64,000 bases of DNA. It comes from Acridotheres tristis (taxonomy: Eukaryota > Chordata > Aves > Passeriformes > Sturnidae). The position numbers and the translations under genes were made by a program. The notes under the pieces were generated by a model that was given only the letters and a program-made list of their open reading frames with translations, was not told where the DNA came from and did not search any database. The stretch covers positions 1,977,479 to 2,041,478 of the forward strand of contig CM072899.1 of NCBI GenBank assembly GCA_037013685.1, read 5' to 3'. Positions 35,378 to 46,622 of the stretch are shown piece by piece (within the stretch, counting starts at the first letter, position 1; each line of letters opens with the position of its first letter).

Positions 35378-37198
35378 TTTGGAAGGTCCCTGCCTGCAGC
35401 CCTGCTGCTCTCAGCAGTTCTCCTGCCCACAGCCTGCTCCTGGTGCTCATCTCTCACCACTTCCATCCGGAGCTGCAGCAGCTCCTGGTGCAAAGCCCAA
35501 CAGCTCAGCTGCTGCTGGGAAACTACAGAACCCACACAGGGACACAGCACGGCCAAACACAGAGTTTACAGGCTCCCAGCCTGCTTTTCCTCCCATTATC
35601 TGTGGATGATTTCCAGCAGTGAGGCCAGGATTACTCCTGGGATATCAAGTGAAGGCACAGCACCACTCTTGAGCATCCTCTGGGATTTTTCTGACTGCAG
35701 AAATGGTGAGGTCACTGTTTCCTTGCAAATCTAAACTAAAGACACAGCTAAGTCAAGATCCAGTTGCTGATATTTTGCTACGAAGTAGTCTGGATTTGCA
35801 CTTAAATTTGTTATTTTGACTAAAAATTGAGCTTAACCCCAAGAAAACTGATAGGGAATCAATGCTATGGAGGTCTAGCCTTGACCAGGGCCCTCCAGAA
35901 CAGATTAATTTAGCCCTGACACCAATTCCCTGAACTGCTCAAGTCTTCAGCATGGCCTGAACACCAAGTTTTCCTTCCCACTGGGAGAGCAAATCCTCCA
36001 AAATGAAGCCAAGCAGCCAACAGGAGACCAGTGGAGGCATCTGCTCCCTGGAGTGCAGCTCAGACAGAGCAGCACATTCTTTGGGGTTTGGTGACAAAGA
36101 GAAGCAGCTCTGCTGCTCAGGCAGGGATGTGCTTTGGGTTATTCTGGGCTGGGATTCAGGGAATAAATTGGCTCCAACGGGAAACAAACTGGTGCCTCAG
36201 CACACAGGAACTTTGTTAGCAACTGCAAACCCTCAGAACTGCAGCTGGAAACTGCCACGGGCACAGCAGCGCCTGCCTCGTGTGGCCACCGATTTTGGCC
36301 ACCTGGGAGCTCCTTGGAGATGCTGGGACAACAAATCTCGGTGAGAAACGATTTAAAACCTGTGGCTGAAGCCTCTGAGATGAGAGCAGGGCAGGAGCTC
36401 CTGTGACCCATCCCATGGGCTGACAGCACTGCAGCAGAGCAGAGTGACCCTGCTGCCACCTCCCTGCAATCCCTGCTGCTCTTTGCTACCCACAACACCA
36501 CCCCCCCCCCGCTCCCATTTAATTACTAAACATAAAAGGAAATAAAACTTCAGAAGGAAAACAAAGAAATTGCGCTGGGTGTAATTTATGGGAGCTGTTC
36601 TCCAGCAGAGCACCATAAACTGCGTGTTTATGATCCCTATCAGGGGGCTGCAAACACTCTGGCATTTCCCTCCACTGCCTATGCAGATTACATGAAATTA
36701 CTGCCTTTCCCTGCCTCTGCCATCTTTCACACAACGAGTGTACTTTTTAAAAGACATCCTTGCAGTAAGCGTAGGAAAAATAAATAAATAAGACTCCTGT
36801 GAGCTCCCTCATTGCCAGAGGCTCTCAAGCTGCAATGTGCTGAGCAGCTGGCAGAGGTAGCCAAGGAAGGAGCACTGCACACAGCTTTGCTCTCAATCTG
36901 GAATATCAATTATTGAAGGAATCAAGCCCCTGGCCAGACAAAACAAGGTTCATCTCCGCAGTGGATAACGAGCCGAGCTCCAAGGCTTTCAGAATGGCTG
37001 GGTGGCTGCAGCAGGATTTATTGAGAGATCACACTAAAGCCCTTGGTTTGCTTGTCATGGGCAGCACATGAAAGGAAACAAGGTTTGCAAACATTGATTT
37101 GTGCGTAACAGCTTCAAAAGGTGAGAACAGGAACGTTTGTTCCTGTTATCCCTCGCTCGGGGCTCTGCCTTCCCTCCACCCTGCGAGCAGGAGAGCCT

Positions 37199-37319
37199 GG
37201 GATGGGCTGGGATGGGCTGGGCTGGGATGGGCTGGGATGGGTTGGGCTGGGATGGGATGGGTTGGGATGGGCTGGGATGAGCTGGGTTGGGATGAGCTGG
37301 GTTGGGATGGGCTGGGATA
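37199..37319 (+). repeat. G-rich GGGNT minisatellite
   Basis: About 24 pentamer units alternate GGGAT, GGGCT and GGGTT with occasional GAGCT. Closely spaced GGG runs on the plus strand give strong G-quadruplex potential. Reverse frames give Pro/Ser/Gln/His-rich pseudo-peptides. Confidence 0.93.
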
Positions 37320-37604
37320 GCAGAGCCTGCCCCTGGCAAGGGGCTCTCCCTGCCCAGGAGCTGCCAAGAGCTCCTCAAAAGGCACAGGAGGAGAGCAAAG
37401 GGGCCAGGAGGGACCTGAGGCTGGCTCTGGGTGCACACTCTGTGCTCTGGCACCAAAGCCTGCAGATTTTAAAGCCTTTTCCTGCTTAAAGCCCTTCCCT
37501 GAGCAGCTCATTCTTCTCCCACCTTGCACAGATTGGGTCTGAGGAGATCACACCAAATTCAGCCTGTTCACCAAAGGTGAGCAGGAATTCTTTACTCCAA
37601 GGCT

Positions 37605-37744
37605 GGCCAGGATGCCCAGAGAAGATTTGGATGATCCCTGGAAGTGTCCAAGGCCAGGTTGGGCTTGGAGCAACCAGGTCAAGGGAAGCTGGAAGGAGCT
37701 GAGCTTTAAGGTCCCTTCCAGCCCAAACCATTCTGTGATTTTGG
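37605..37744 (+). mobile_element. CR1 LINE 3' end fragment
   Basis: It reads GGATGCCCAGAGAAGATTTG, GATGATCCCTGGAAGTGTCC, AAGGCCAGGTTGGGCTTGGA, AAGGTCCCTTCCAGCCCAAA and CCATTCTGTGATTTTGGG. Confidence 0.87.
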
Positions 37745-39380
37745 GAATTCATCCCCATCCACAGAGGCAACAGCTGGACCCCATAAAAGCCACACATCCC
37801 AGCGCTGTGTCAACCACTCAACCCCATTTTAATACCTCTTAAAATGCTAATTGCCAACATTTCCACCTCTATCTGCATCTTAACTTTAGGTGCCAACTTA
37901 TTTCCAGCCGTGGTTGGTATTTTCTACTTTTCCTTCTGCATAGATGGAGCTGTCAGCTCAAATCTAATACATCCAATATTTGGCAAAATTTCATCGTGAT
38001 GTCTGGGTGATTCTGGGACAATTTTATTTTTTTTTTTAATTGTAACATCTTGAATTGAAGATAAAATAAGAGCTCAGAACCAGGAAACAGAGTATGGAAT
38101 TAGAACATTAAGGCTGAGAAAGGGATGAATAAAAAATGTCACAGTGGGTTTGAAGTTTGGGGTGGCAGAGAGGAGTGTGAGCAGACGCTGGAGGCAAAGC
38201 CACCCTAGAGATGCCAGGAGACTCCAAAAGCACCAGAGGGGGATTGAGATTCCAGCTGGGAACAAGAGGGACAGCCCCACATCCTGCCACAGTTCTCCCC
38301 TGCCACGGAATTAAAGGGGATTTTTGGCTGGCTAGATAAGAATTTACTGCATGCAGTAAAACTCCAGTTGTACAATGGAAGTTACAAGAGCAGTGTGTTA
38401 ATTTATCTCCTGTTCACACCGTTAAAACAAGGACTGGGAGCACCAATCACCCAGTTTATGGCCCCTATTAGTTCCAAGGGGCTTTGGACCATACTGGAAA
38501 TAATAGAAATATCACTAGATGGAAAAAAAAAATAAATGATCAATATTTGCATCATCAAATTTATCCATTAAATCAATTCTAGGTATAGGATACCCATTGA
38601 AAAAGAACTATACACATTATAAACCTTGGCCAACATTCACCCAGAAGCCCTTATTTAATTCTATTTTAATTAAAGCACGATCATAACATTCCCCTGTATT
38701 TTATGACTGTCACTTTATCAAGGCGAACTCCATAAAATACCCAAAGTAAGCAAGAAGTTATAGATAAAAAAGGAAAAATAAGTATTTCAATTGAGAGAAT
38801 TATTTCTTCCTCTTAATTTTCTTCTTAGATCACTGCACAGAGAAAATCCCAGTAAAGGCACAGCAGGCACTGAAAACTGAATTGTTTTAAGTTGGGAGAT
38901 ATAAAAATGTTTCATTTCAGCCTACAGAATTGCTGGTTTTTAAATGTCCCTTAGTTTATCTGTCTGTTCCTTCTGTCTGCTCCCTTCTGCACAAGTTCTC
39001 AAGCCCAGCAGCCTCAGACTTCGAGGTTTGCAGAGATATTAAACTTTATACAAAGATCAATTACTTTTAGAAAGCTCAGTCTGCCTTTAAACCCAGATGT
39101 GAAACGATTCCATTTTATTCTGATGGAGACGTGGCCATTGGTTATTTCCACATTTTCCTTCAGAGAAATGTTCATCCAGCTAACCAAGAAGTTCAGAGAA
39201 GCTATTAAAAAAAACCCACACAGGGGTTAATTTGAATGCAGTTAAAAATTCAGGCGACTTCCATGAATCCTGACCTACATTTGAAATTTCTTGCAGAAAC
39301 TCCAGTGAGAATATTTCCTTTTGCCTGGGAGCAGCAGGGAGCTGGCCCAGGGTGTGGGCTGAGGGGATTCTGTGGCTCAT
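37745..39380. other. Unique non-coding sequence, AT-rich in the middle
   Basis: 38440-38960 is AT-rich single-copy sequence without recognisable repeats. No exon was seen. Confidence 0.4.
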
Positions 39381-40241
39381 GGGGTTGCTGGGATGGTCCC
39401 TGTTTGTGGGGTTGCTGTCAGGGTCTCTGTTTGTGGGGTTGCTGTCAGGGTCTCTGTTTGTGGGGTTGCTCTGATGGTCTCTGTTTGTGGGGTTGCTGTC
39501 ATGGTCTCTGTTTGTGGGGTTGCTGTCATGGTCTCTGTTTGTGGGGTTGCTGTCAGGGTCTCTGTTTGTGGGGTTACTGTCATGGTCTCTGTGGGGTTGC
39601 TGGGATGGTCTCTGTTTGTGGGGTTGCTGTCATGGTCTCTGTTTGTGGGGTTATTGTCATGGTCTCTGTTTGTGGGGTTGCTGGGATGGTCTCTGTTTGT
39701 GGGGTTGCTGTCAGGGTCTCTGTTTGTGGGGTTATTGTCATGGTCTCTGTTTGTGGGGTTGCTGTCAGGGTCTCTGTTTGTGGGGTTGCTGTCAGGGTCT
39801 CTGTTTGTGGGGTTGCTGTGATGGTCTCTGTTTGTGGGGTTGCTGTCAGGGTCTCTGTTTGTGGGGTTGCTGTCAGGGTCTCTGTTTGTGGGGTTGCTGG
39901 GATGGTCTCTGTTTGTGGGGTTGCTGTCAGGGTCTCTGTTTGTGGGGTTGCTGTCATGGTCTCTGTTTGTGGGGTTGCTGTCATGGTCTCTGTTTGTGGG
40001 GTTGCTGTCAGGGTCTCTGTTTGTGGGGTTGCTGTCAGGGTCTCTGTTTGTGGGGTTGCTGGGATGGTCTCTGTTTGTGGGGTTGCTGTCAGGGTCTCTG
40101 TTTGTGGGGTTGCTGTCAGGGTCTCTGTTTGTGGGGTTGCTGTCATGGTCTCTGTTTGTGGGGTTGCTGTCAGGGTCTCTGTTTGTGGGGTTGCTCTGAT
40201 GGTCTCTGTTTGTGGGGTTGCTGTCAGGGTCTCTGTCTGTG
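39381..40241 (+). repeat. 27-bp minisatellite, 32 units
   Basis: The unit begins GGGTTGCTGTCAGGG and ends TCTCTGTTTGTG. There are 32 units over 861 bp, all 27 bp except unit 8, which lacks four bases (near 39590). Unit types differ at the centre: TGTCAGGG, TGTCATGG, TGGGATGG, TCTGATGG, TGTGATGG or ATTGTCATGG. Two adjacent 6-unit blocks (units 18-23 and 24-29) have nearly the same order of types, so a 162-bp higher-order repeat is present. Because 27 is divisible by three, frames stay open on both strands. The minus frame repeats Asn-Pro-Thr-Asn-Arg-Asp. These are not genes. Confidence 0.96.
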
Positions 40242-40305
40242 GCCTCAGCCCAGGAGAGACAGGGCTGGGGCACCTGGCACATCCCTGTGCTGGGAAATCT
40301 CCTCG

Positions 40306-40690
40306 GAATGATGGAATGGTTGGGCTGGAAAAGACCTCAAAGCCATGGCAGGGACACCTCCCACTGTCCCAGGTCACTCCAGCCTGCTCTTGGACACTTC
40401 CAAGGATCTCAGGGCAGCCACAGCTTCGCTGGGAATTCCATCCCAGTCCATCATCACCCTCATTCGTTTCCAATATCCCCTCCATCCCTGTCCTCTGGGA
40501 AGCCATTCCCTGTGTCCTGTCCCTCCATCCCTTGTCCCCAGTCCCTCTCCAGCTCTCCTGGAGCCCCTTTGGGGTCTCTGAGCTCTCCCTGGATCCCTCT
40601 CCTGTCCAGGGGAGCACCCCCAGCTCTCCCAGCCTGCCTCCAGCCCTTGGAGCATCTCCATGGCCTCTCTCCAGCAGTTCCATGGCTTTG
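40306..40690 (-). mobile_element. CR1 LINE 3' region (reverse, about 385 bp)
   Basis: The plus strand reads ATGGAATGGTTGGGCTGGAA, GGCAGGGACACCTCCCACTG, the reversed CCCCAGTCCCTCTCCAGCTC block, GAGCCCCTTTGGGGTCTCTG and AGGGGAGCACCCCCAGCTCT. It is the same subfamily as the copy at 12358-12715. It starts about 65 bp from the end of the 27-bp array. Confidence 0.92.
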
Positions 40691-41763
40691 ATATTTTGGG
40701 GACCCCAGAGCTGGAGGTGCCTCCAATGCTCAGCCCAGACCTGACCCCAAACACACCTTTCCAACAGGAAGGAGCTGAATACAATCATTGTGAGAATCTG
40801 CCTGGCTGCACTTCCCAAAATGTTGATTTTCAGAGGATGAACCCAGAGCAGCCCACGAAAAGTCTGTCACAACACTCAGTTATAATCACCAGCCTCAGCC
40901 TGGGGACAGATCAAAGTAATTTGCTACAAAAGGGGAGGGAAGACAAGTTTTTGGTTGTAGTGCCAGAGGAAAAAGGCTTCAAAGATGTTTCCTGACATCC
41001 TGGCTGCTGCTCTGAGAGTGATGCTGCACAGCAGCTCGTAATGAAAACCGACAGTGATGGTGCTTACACAACTTTACACGTGTAACAGCCAGGCAGTGTG
41101 GCAAAAACCAGCATTGGAGGCAACAACAGGCTCAAAGTAAACTCCAATAGCAAGCACAGAGATCCCCCTGGAGATTTCTTGTGGGAAAATCACACTAAAC
41201 CCCAGTATTGACATAAGGTTAAAAGATATTCTAAATCAATTGACATTTAAGGCTGCAGCAGTGTTAGCATGTCTGGAAAATGCAAAAACCTTGTTAACCC
41301 CCTTGTATCAGTCTTTCACTTGAAAATGCTGCCTCCATTTGATACTGGGAAGGAGATATTCAGAATAATCAGGAGGTTTTAACCTACTAAGAACCAGCCA
41401 TACAGTGCATGTTAAACAGCACAGGCTGGAATCCCAACTTTCATAAACCAGCTGGGGATTTCTCCCTGCCCTTCCTGCCTTTCTTGCTCATCCAGAGGAA
41501 GTTGGAAGGAGTCACATGAGGAATAACTTTTACAGTGCCACCCCAATATTCCTCATTTCTGTGGGCTGTTTTCTCTGAGGCTGCAGCACATCCCTGCATC
41601 CCTTGTGTTCAGCCCTCCCAGCTCTGCAGAGGGTTTAAATTGTTTCCTGTTCCTTCCATCTGGGATGTGGTCACCAAGCTGTCTCTGCTGCTTCCACCCC
41701 ACTAAACCCCAGGATGGTTTAATGACCCTGCACCCTCCCTCTCCTGGGAGCAGATGGTGAGCA

Positions 41764-41804
<41 letters not shown>

Positions 41805-42719
41805 CACACAGCTCCATCCAATCTCCTCAAATCCATAATTTATGGGCAGGGAAGTTCATCAGCCACCTGACCTCATTAGCTTCTCATGCCTCACTTGCAG
41901 AACTTCAGAGATCCTTCCAGAATCATTTATAAAATCCCTGAGAGGTGAAGTAAGTTCTAAACAAGTTGAATTTTAAACTGGTGCCCAGGAGCTGAACCTG
42001 AGCCCAAGCTGTGCTGAACCCCTGGGAGTGCCAGCACTGTGTGCAGCCTTTTGCTCTTTAATAGATTAACTTTTTCAAAGCTCAGCTTTAATAAAAAAAA
42101 AGTCAAATAATCCTTTTAGAAATCATCGCTTCACTTTCAGGAAGACTGGACAAATTGTTGAACTTCACAGTTTAAGGACTACAGCAAATAAACTCAGCAT
42201 CCCAAAGCATCATTAATTAGCATGTAACATATAACAGGCATCACAACAATTCACTAAGCCACATCCCCTGACCTTTTAGCTAAAATTAGAACCTTTCTGC
42301 CCAAATCAGTGCACCTGTCAAGTTAGGAAGATAAATGAAATTGTGTTTAAATATACACACAACACAGTTTTAACTCCCACACTTCCTGAATTCCACACTA
42401 ATTTCAACTGAGGATTTTAACACGTGAAGAATTATCAGCATAGCCTAATCCAGCCTGGCTTATGGCTTGAATTCCCTTCTCTGCCCAAAGCAGGGAGCCC
42501 TGCAGGATGTGCAGCTCCAGTGCAGGAGGTGCTGCTGGTCCTGCACAGCTCAGCTGCTGTCCCCTCCAATGCCACAAACGCTCCCAGGCAGCTGTGGGAC
42601 AACCCAGAGCTCTTTATGCATTGCAGCTGCTTGCTTTTAGCGGGCTGAGAACTCGGGGAGCTGCAGATTCCATCCAGCAGTGCTGCCCGAAACCCCAAGT
42701 AAAACACAAACCAACAGAG
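40691..42719. other. Unique non-coding sequence with one (CA)n
   Basis: Apart from the CA microsatellite at 41768-41810, no repeat or exon was recognised. Confidence 0.4.
41768..41810 (+). repeat. (CA)n microsatellite, about 20 units
   Basis: A nearly pure AC/CA run with one slip (ACAACAC) near its end. It is preceded by GCGCGCAC-like CpG-containing sequence. Confidence 0.95.
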
Positions 42720-43342
42720 TGTCAGTTTATGCGGTGCTTTATTCGGGGCCCGGGGACCTGCGGACTCGCGTCCAAAGTCAGGATCCCGCCGGTTCCCTTT
42801 TTCAGAGGGTTTTTATACCCTTTTTACAAACGGTTTTCGTGCAGAGGTACATATTCTTCTAAATAATATAGATACATTCACTTTGTAGATAACATTTTAC
42901 GTCATAAATCCTTCAAGGTTGCTTATCCTAGGACTATAGTGTTCTCCCCCTTGATCGCTCTCTCTCGCCACTACTCACCACCAGTACTTTATTTATGATT
43001 ATACTTCAACCTTATCACTAGCAGTTCTGCATGCTCTGCTAATTGTTTTCTCAGCACAGCACATTCTTAAGTTGGTTTCCCAGGGCCTACTCTGGAAACT
43101 GCAGTCTCCAAGCCTTAGCATTACTACTGCTATTATGGTTTATACACTTTATATTCTAATATTCAGGATTTCTAGTCCATACGGTAACAGCAGGACACCA
43201 GAGCTGCTCTGCCACAGCAATGTCTGTGCTCCCGAGGAAAAACCTCGGCTGGGACTTGAGTTTTGTCACAAATCTCACACGGTAATCCCTAAAGGAGAAA
43301 GCTGCAGGGAGCCAGAGTAATTGTACGACATCTCTTATGACA
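42720..43342 (-). mobile_element. Solo LTR, family C (reverse; boundaries uncertain)
   Basis: Read on the minus strand it has a TATA-like block (AAGTGTATAAACC), a CATAAATAAAGTACTGG signal, and a CpG-containing 3' part ending GAATAAAGCACCGCATAAAC then TGACA. Taking TGTCA (minus strand, from 43342) as the start gives perfect 5-bp inverted ends TGTCA...TGACA, but the flanks do not match. An alternative right edge at 43312 gives a 5-bp CAGAG flank on both sides (42715-42719, 43313-43317) but loses the TG terminus. It is unrelated to families A and B. The CpG-bearing, regulatory-looking composition differs from its surroundings. Confidence 0.68.
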
Positions 43343-45552
43343 AATGCAGCACGACACGTGCACTCAGAGCTGTTTGCTGGGATGTGGTTTCTCATTACTT
43401 TAATGCACTTTGCTCTTCCCCTCACTAGCCCCGTGTCACCTGTAACGTGGGTTTGTTTTGAGGGCTTTGGCACTGCCTGAGCTTGGCACAGCAGGTGTTT
43501 GCACTGGGAAAAGCTTGGAACAACAACAGGCTGCGTTCCCCTGAGGGAGCAGGAGGTGCCTGCCCAGCGTCCCCTGAGCATCCCTGTCCCAGGGACACCC
43601 CAGAGGTGGCACAAACAACACCTGGGCACATCTGCATCTCCAGCAGAGCTGCCCGGGGATGGCTCATCAGCACCACAGCTAATGAGGCGCCTGCATTAGG
43701 AGGAACCTTGCATTAAACACGTGTAATGCCTGCAGCTCACAGAAAGATGATTTGGGCTCTGCTGAAGCACAAGGTCTCGTCACCAAAGACATTTGCCCCA
43801 GTCTGTGAGGGCATCACCCACACACCACCGAGCCCTCGTCTCCTGAAAGGACTCTACACATCCCTCACGTTGACATTTCACTGTGTACTTCATGTAAATC
43901 GTTTTTTTCACACTGATATCCACCAAAGCCTGCCCAGAAAATAGCCACGGTCCTGCCTTTTCCACAGGCAAATCCCAAACACCTCTGGAATGGTACCACT
44001 CATCACCAGGCTGCAGGATCTGCTTTTTATTCTATTTTTTAGCTCACACAGATATTTCTAAACACATTTAAGCATCAAAAAGCAGCGAAAGGCAATTAAT
44101 TTCCTCTTAAACATCTAAACCACTGAAGTTTCATAATCCTTCCCACAGCAACTCACCAGTGCATGTGGCAGCTGTTCCCAAATTCCTCCCAGTGGCCTCA
44201 CACTCTCAGCATCTCCCCACACACGACACATCCACATCCTCAGCACGAAGCTGTTCCAGTGCACTTCATCTGCCCACAGCCCTCTTGGACCCAGAGTGCC
44301 TTATCTACATTTCCTTTGCAGAGCACTTGAATTCCCATCCCCTGATATAGGATTTCCTTCTGGCAAGCCCTAAATTTGCCTTTTTTAGTCCATTTGCCAA
44401 CTGCCTGGGACACTCAGCTTCTCTAAATTCTGCCCTCTCCTTAAAAAATCTGCACTGCTGCATTTTGTATCTTGCCATGAGACACTTTTTTTCCTTTGGT
44501 CTCTTCCTGAGTTTAAATCACCTTTTTTCTGTGCTCAAATCCAGGTTGATAATGGTGCAGCTCTTTGCTGTGTAAGGGAACTGCTTTATGGGTTCCTTGA
44601 AATATGGAGCTTTTAATTGTGGTAACAGAGCTCCAACAAAGCTTTCCAGGGTAATAAATTCAGGCAAATCTTACCTGGGATGCAGAGCTGGGCTCCCCCT
44701 GTACCACAGAACTTCTGCTGCACCACTGGCAGAGCTGAACAGTCCAAATTCCTGATTTATTCTTGATTTATCCCTGGTCCCAAGCCAAATGCACAACGTT
44801 GCTGGAGCCAAGAGGTAAAACTGCAGCTCAGGAATTAACAGCTTCAGGAAATCCAAGATCCCACCACGGCCCCAGAGCCTGGGTGGCTGCAAAGAGGCAA
44901 AGGTGCTTTCCTTTAAAATGAACTGACACTCATTGCCAAGATGGAAAAACCACCAGAGGAAAGGGAAAGGAAAAGATCCTGCCCTGCTGCTTCCTGGGAA
45001 TGAGAGCTGACTTGTTCAGCTCAGGCTATTGATACTCTGAAACCCAAAAGCAATAGGATTTTCAGCACTCTCATAAAAAATTTAACTATTTCATGGTTCA
45101 ATCTACGACACCCTCAAAGTTTAATCAGAAATGACATTACCAAAACTAAAGCAGGGAATATCTGAGTTGGTGTCTATTGCTCTCAGCAATAAAAGGCTTC
45201 AGATCATGTGCAATAAAGCATTTAAAGGATACAGAAAATACTGTTTTCTGCTACGTTCCTCAGGGGTTTAAGAATACCAGAATTTCTTTATGAAATCGGT
45301 AAAGAAACCTTCCATTTAATAATTTTCACAGCTTTGTGAGTGTAAAGCTGATAATCTCCTATTTTATTGCACCTGCTGGGGGCTCCTGTCCCCACCTCTC
45401 CCCTTTTCCATTGGAAAAGAAGAGAGATGGAGAGAGACAAGTTACAAGGGCCTGGAGTGACAGGAAAAGGGGGAATGGGTTCAGATTCTTCTTATTATTA
45501 ATATTATTAATCAGGTTTCAGATATTGGAAAACAATTCCTCCCTGTGGGGTT
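43343..45552. other. Unique non-coding sequence, no gene seen
   Basis: No repeat or exon was recognised. A 157-codon reverse frame (43156-43629) partly overlaps the LTR and shows no family features. Confidence 0.4.
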
Positions 45553-45618
45553 AATGAGGCCCAGAGAAGCTGTGGCTGCCCCTGGATCCCTGGAAAGGTC
45601 TAAGGCCAGACTGGGTTG
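45553..45618 (+). mobile_element. Short CR1 fragment
   Basis: GCCCAGAGAAGCTGTGGCTG, CCCCTGGATCCCTGG and AAGGCCAGACTGGGTTG match the CR1 terminus. It is cut at both ends and runs into an AAAT microsatellite. Confidence 0.78.
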
Positions 45619-45619
45619 T

Positions 45620-45675
45620 GGCAAAATAAATAAATAAATAAAATATAAATATATAATATAAATAAAAATATTATT
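45620..45675 (+). repeat. (AAAT)n / AT-rich tract
   Basis: AAATAAATAAATAAATAAA is followed by ATATAAATAT words. It may have grown from an A-rich terminus next to the CR1 fragment. Confidence 0.85.
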
Positions 45676-46322
45676 TAGGAAATTCACATTCTAGTGGTCA
45701 AGTTTTGCTTAGTTGTGCTTGGAAGGTTTGGCAGTGGGGTCAAAAATAGAAAAAAACCCTCTTAATTTAAAAGCTTTGGACCTCTTCATGTAAAAGCAAG
45801 ACCTCAGTGTGGGTTTATTTATTATTTTCAGGGAAAATACAGATGCATATTTAAGTATATAGATATTTCTCATTTGAAAGGAAAAGGTGTATATTTGCAG
45901 AAGCCTTACTGAGAACCCTGGGTTTTGGTACCATGATTTGTGCTGAAGCCCTGCCCCTCATTACAGAAACTCTGAAATTACAACATTCCTAAGAAAATGA
46001 ATTATTTCCATAATGCTCCTATCAGCCCTTTCACTGGTGCTCACTGGGGATGCCTTTTATTCTAAAATGAGGGCAAGTCCTGCTTTCCATGAGAGAAAAA
46101 AAAATTCTGGGAACAAAAAAACCTGTCCCTTATGGCTCACCCTTAACTCTGAGAGCTTCCCAATCCACCCCAGCGTGCCTGGGCAGGGCAGGATGGCCCT
46201 TCCTGAGGCCCCCGGGTGACATTCCATGGATATTCCATCACCTCTGCTCAACCTCTCCCTTATTCCACCCCTCAGACTCCATGGAACATCAGCAGCACAA
46301 AACTCACTGCTCTTCTTTTCCT
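45676..46322. other. Unique non-coding sequence
   Basis: No gene or repeat was recognised. Confidence 0.4.
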
Positions 46323-46622
46323 GGCATGTTCTCCCCAAAATCCAAGGAGAACATTCCCTGTCCTCACCCTGGGACATTTCCATGTTGTTCTCTCCAAAAT
46401 CCAAGGAGAACATTCCCTGTCCTCACCCTGGGACATTTCCATGTTGTTCTCTCCAAAATCCAAGGAGAACATTCCCTGTCCTCACCCTGGGACATTTCCA
46501 TGTTGTTCTCCCCAAAATCCAAGGAGAACATTCCCTGTCCTCACCCTGGGACATTTCCATGTTGTTCTCCCCAAAATCCAAGGAGAACATTCCCTGTCCT
46601 CACCCTGGGACATCTCCATGCT
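46323..46622 (+). repeat. 59-bp minisatellite, five copies, with internal inverted repeat
   Basis: Units start at about 46323, 46382, 46441, 46500 and 46559, and a degraded sixth begins at 46618. Each holds TGTTCTCC (or TGTTCTCT) and GGAGAACA separated by about 11 nt, so every unit can form an 8-bp (7-bp in variants) hairpin. Copies differ at only one or a few positions, which implies recent amplification or homogenisation. Open frames rotate through the array in all three phases and are not coding. Confidence 0.95.

Larger units (their letters stand above)
32401..37198. other. Unique non-coding sequence with small microsatellites, no gene seen
   Basis: It contains (CA)10 at 34460-34479 and (TTG)5 at 35362-35377. 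A 236-codon open frame at 35024-35734 is crossed by the TTG tract and opposed by a 202-codon antisense frame. Neither shows a domain, and both fall in moderately GC-rich sequence where chance frames are longer. No gene is called. Confidence 0.42.

Noticed and set aside
34948..35734. Overlapping 236-codon forward and 202-codon reverse frames
   Set aside because: They oppose each other, cross a TTG microsatellite and show no domain or codon pattern. I judged them chance frames in GC-richer sequence.
39236..40744. Open frame of about 500 codons (plus strand)
   Set aside because: It runs through the 27-bp minisatellite and then through the antisense of a CR1. Openness follows from a unit length divisible by three, and the frame changes at the 4-bp-deleted unit.
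39377..40818. Reverse frames of 301 and 412 codons with Asn-Pro-Thr-Asn-Arg-Asp or Thr-Ala-Thr-Pro-Gln-Thr-Glu repeats
   Set aside because: They look like repetitive surface antigens but are only the minus strand of the same minisatellite, with no start context, signal peptide or other domain.
41764..41812. GCGCGCAC sequence beside the CA repeat as a possible CpG island
   Set aside because: Only a few CpG dinucleotides directly before the microsatellite, and the surroundings are CpG-poor.
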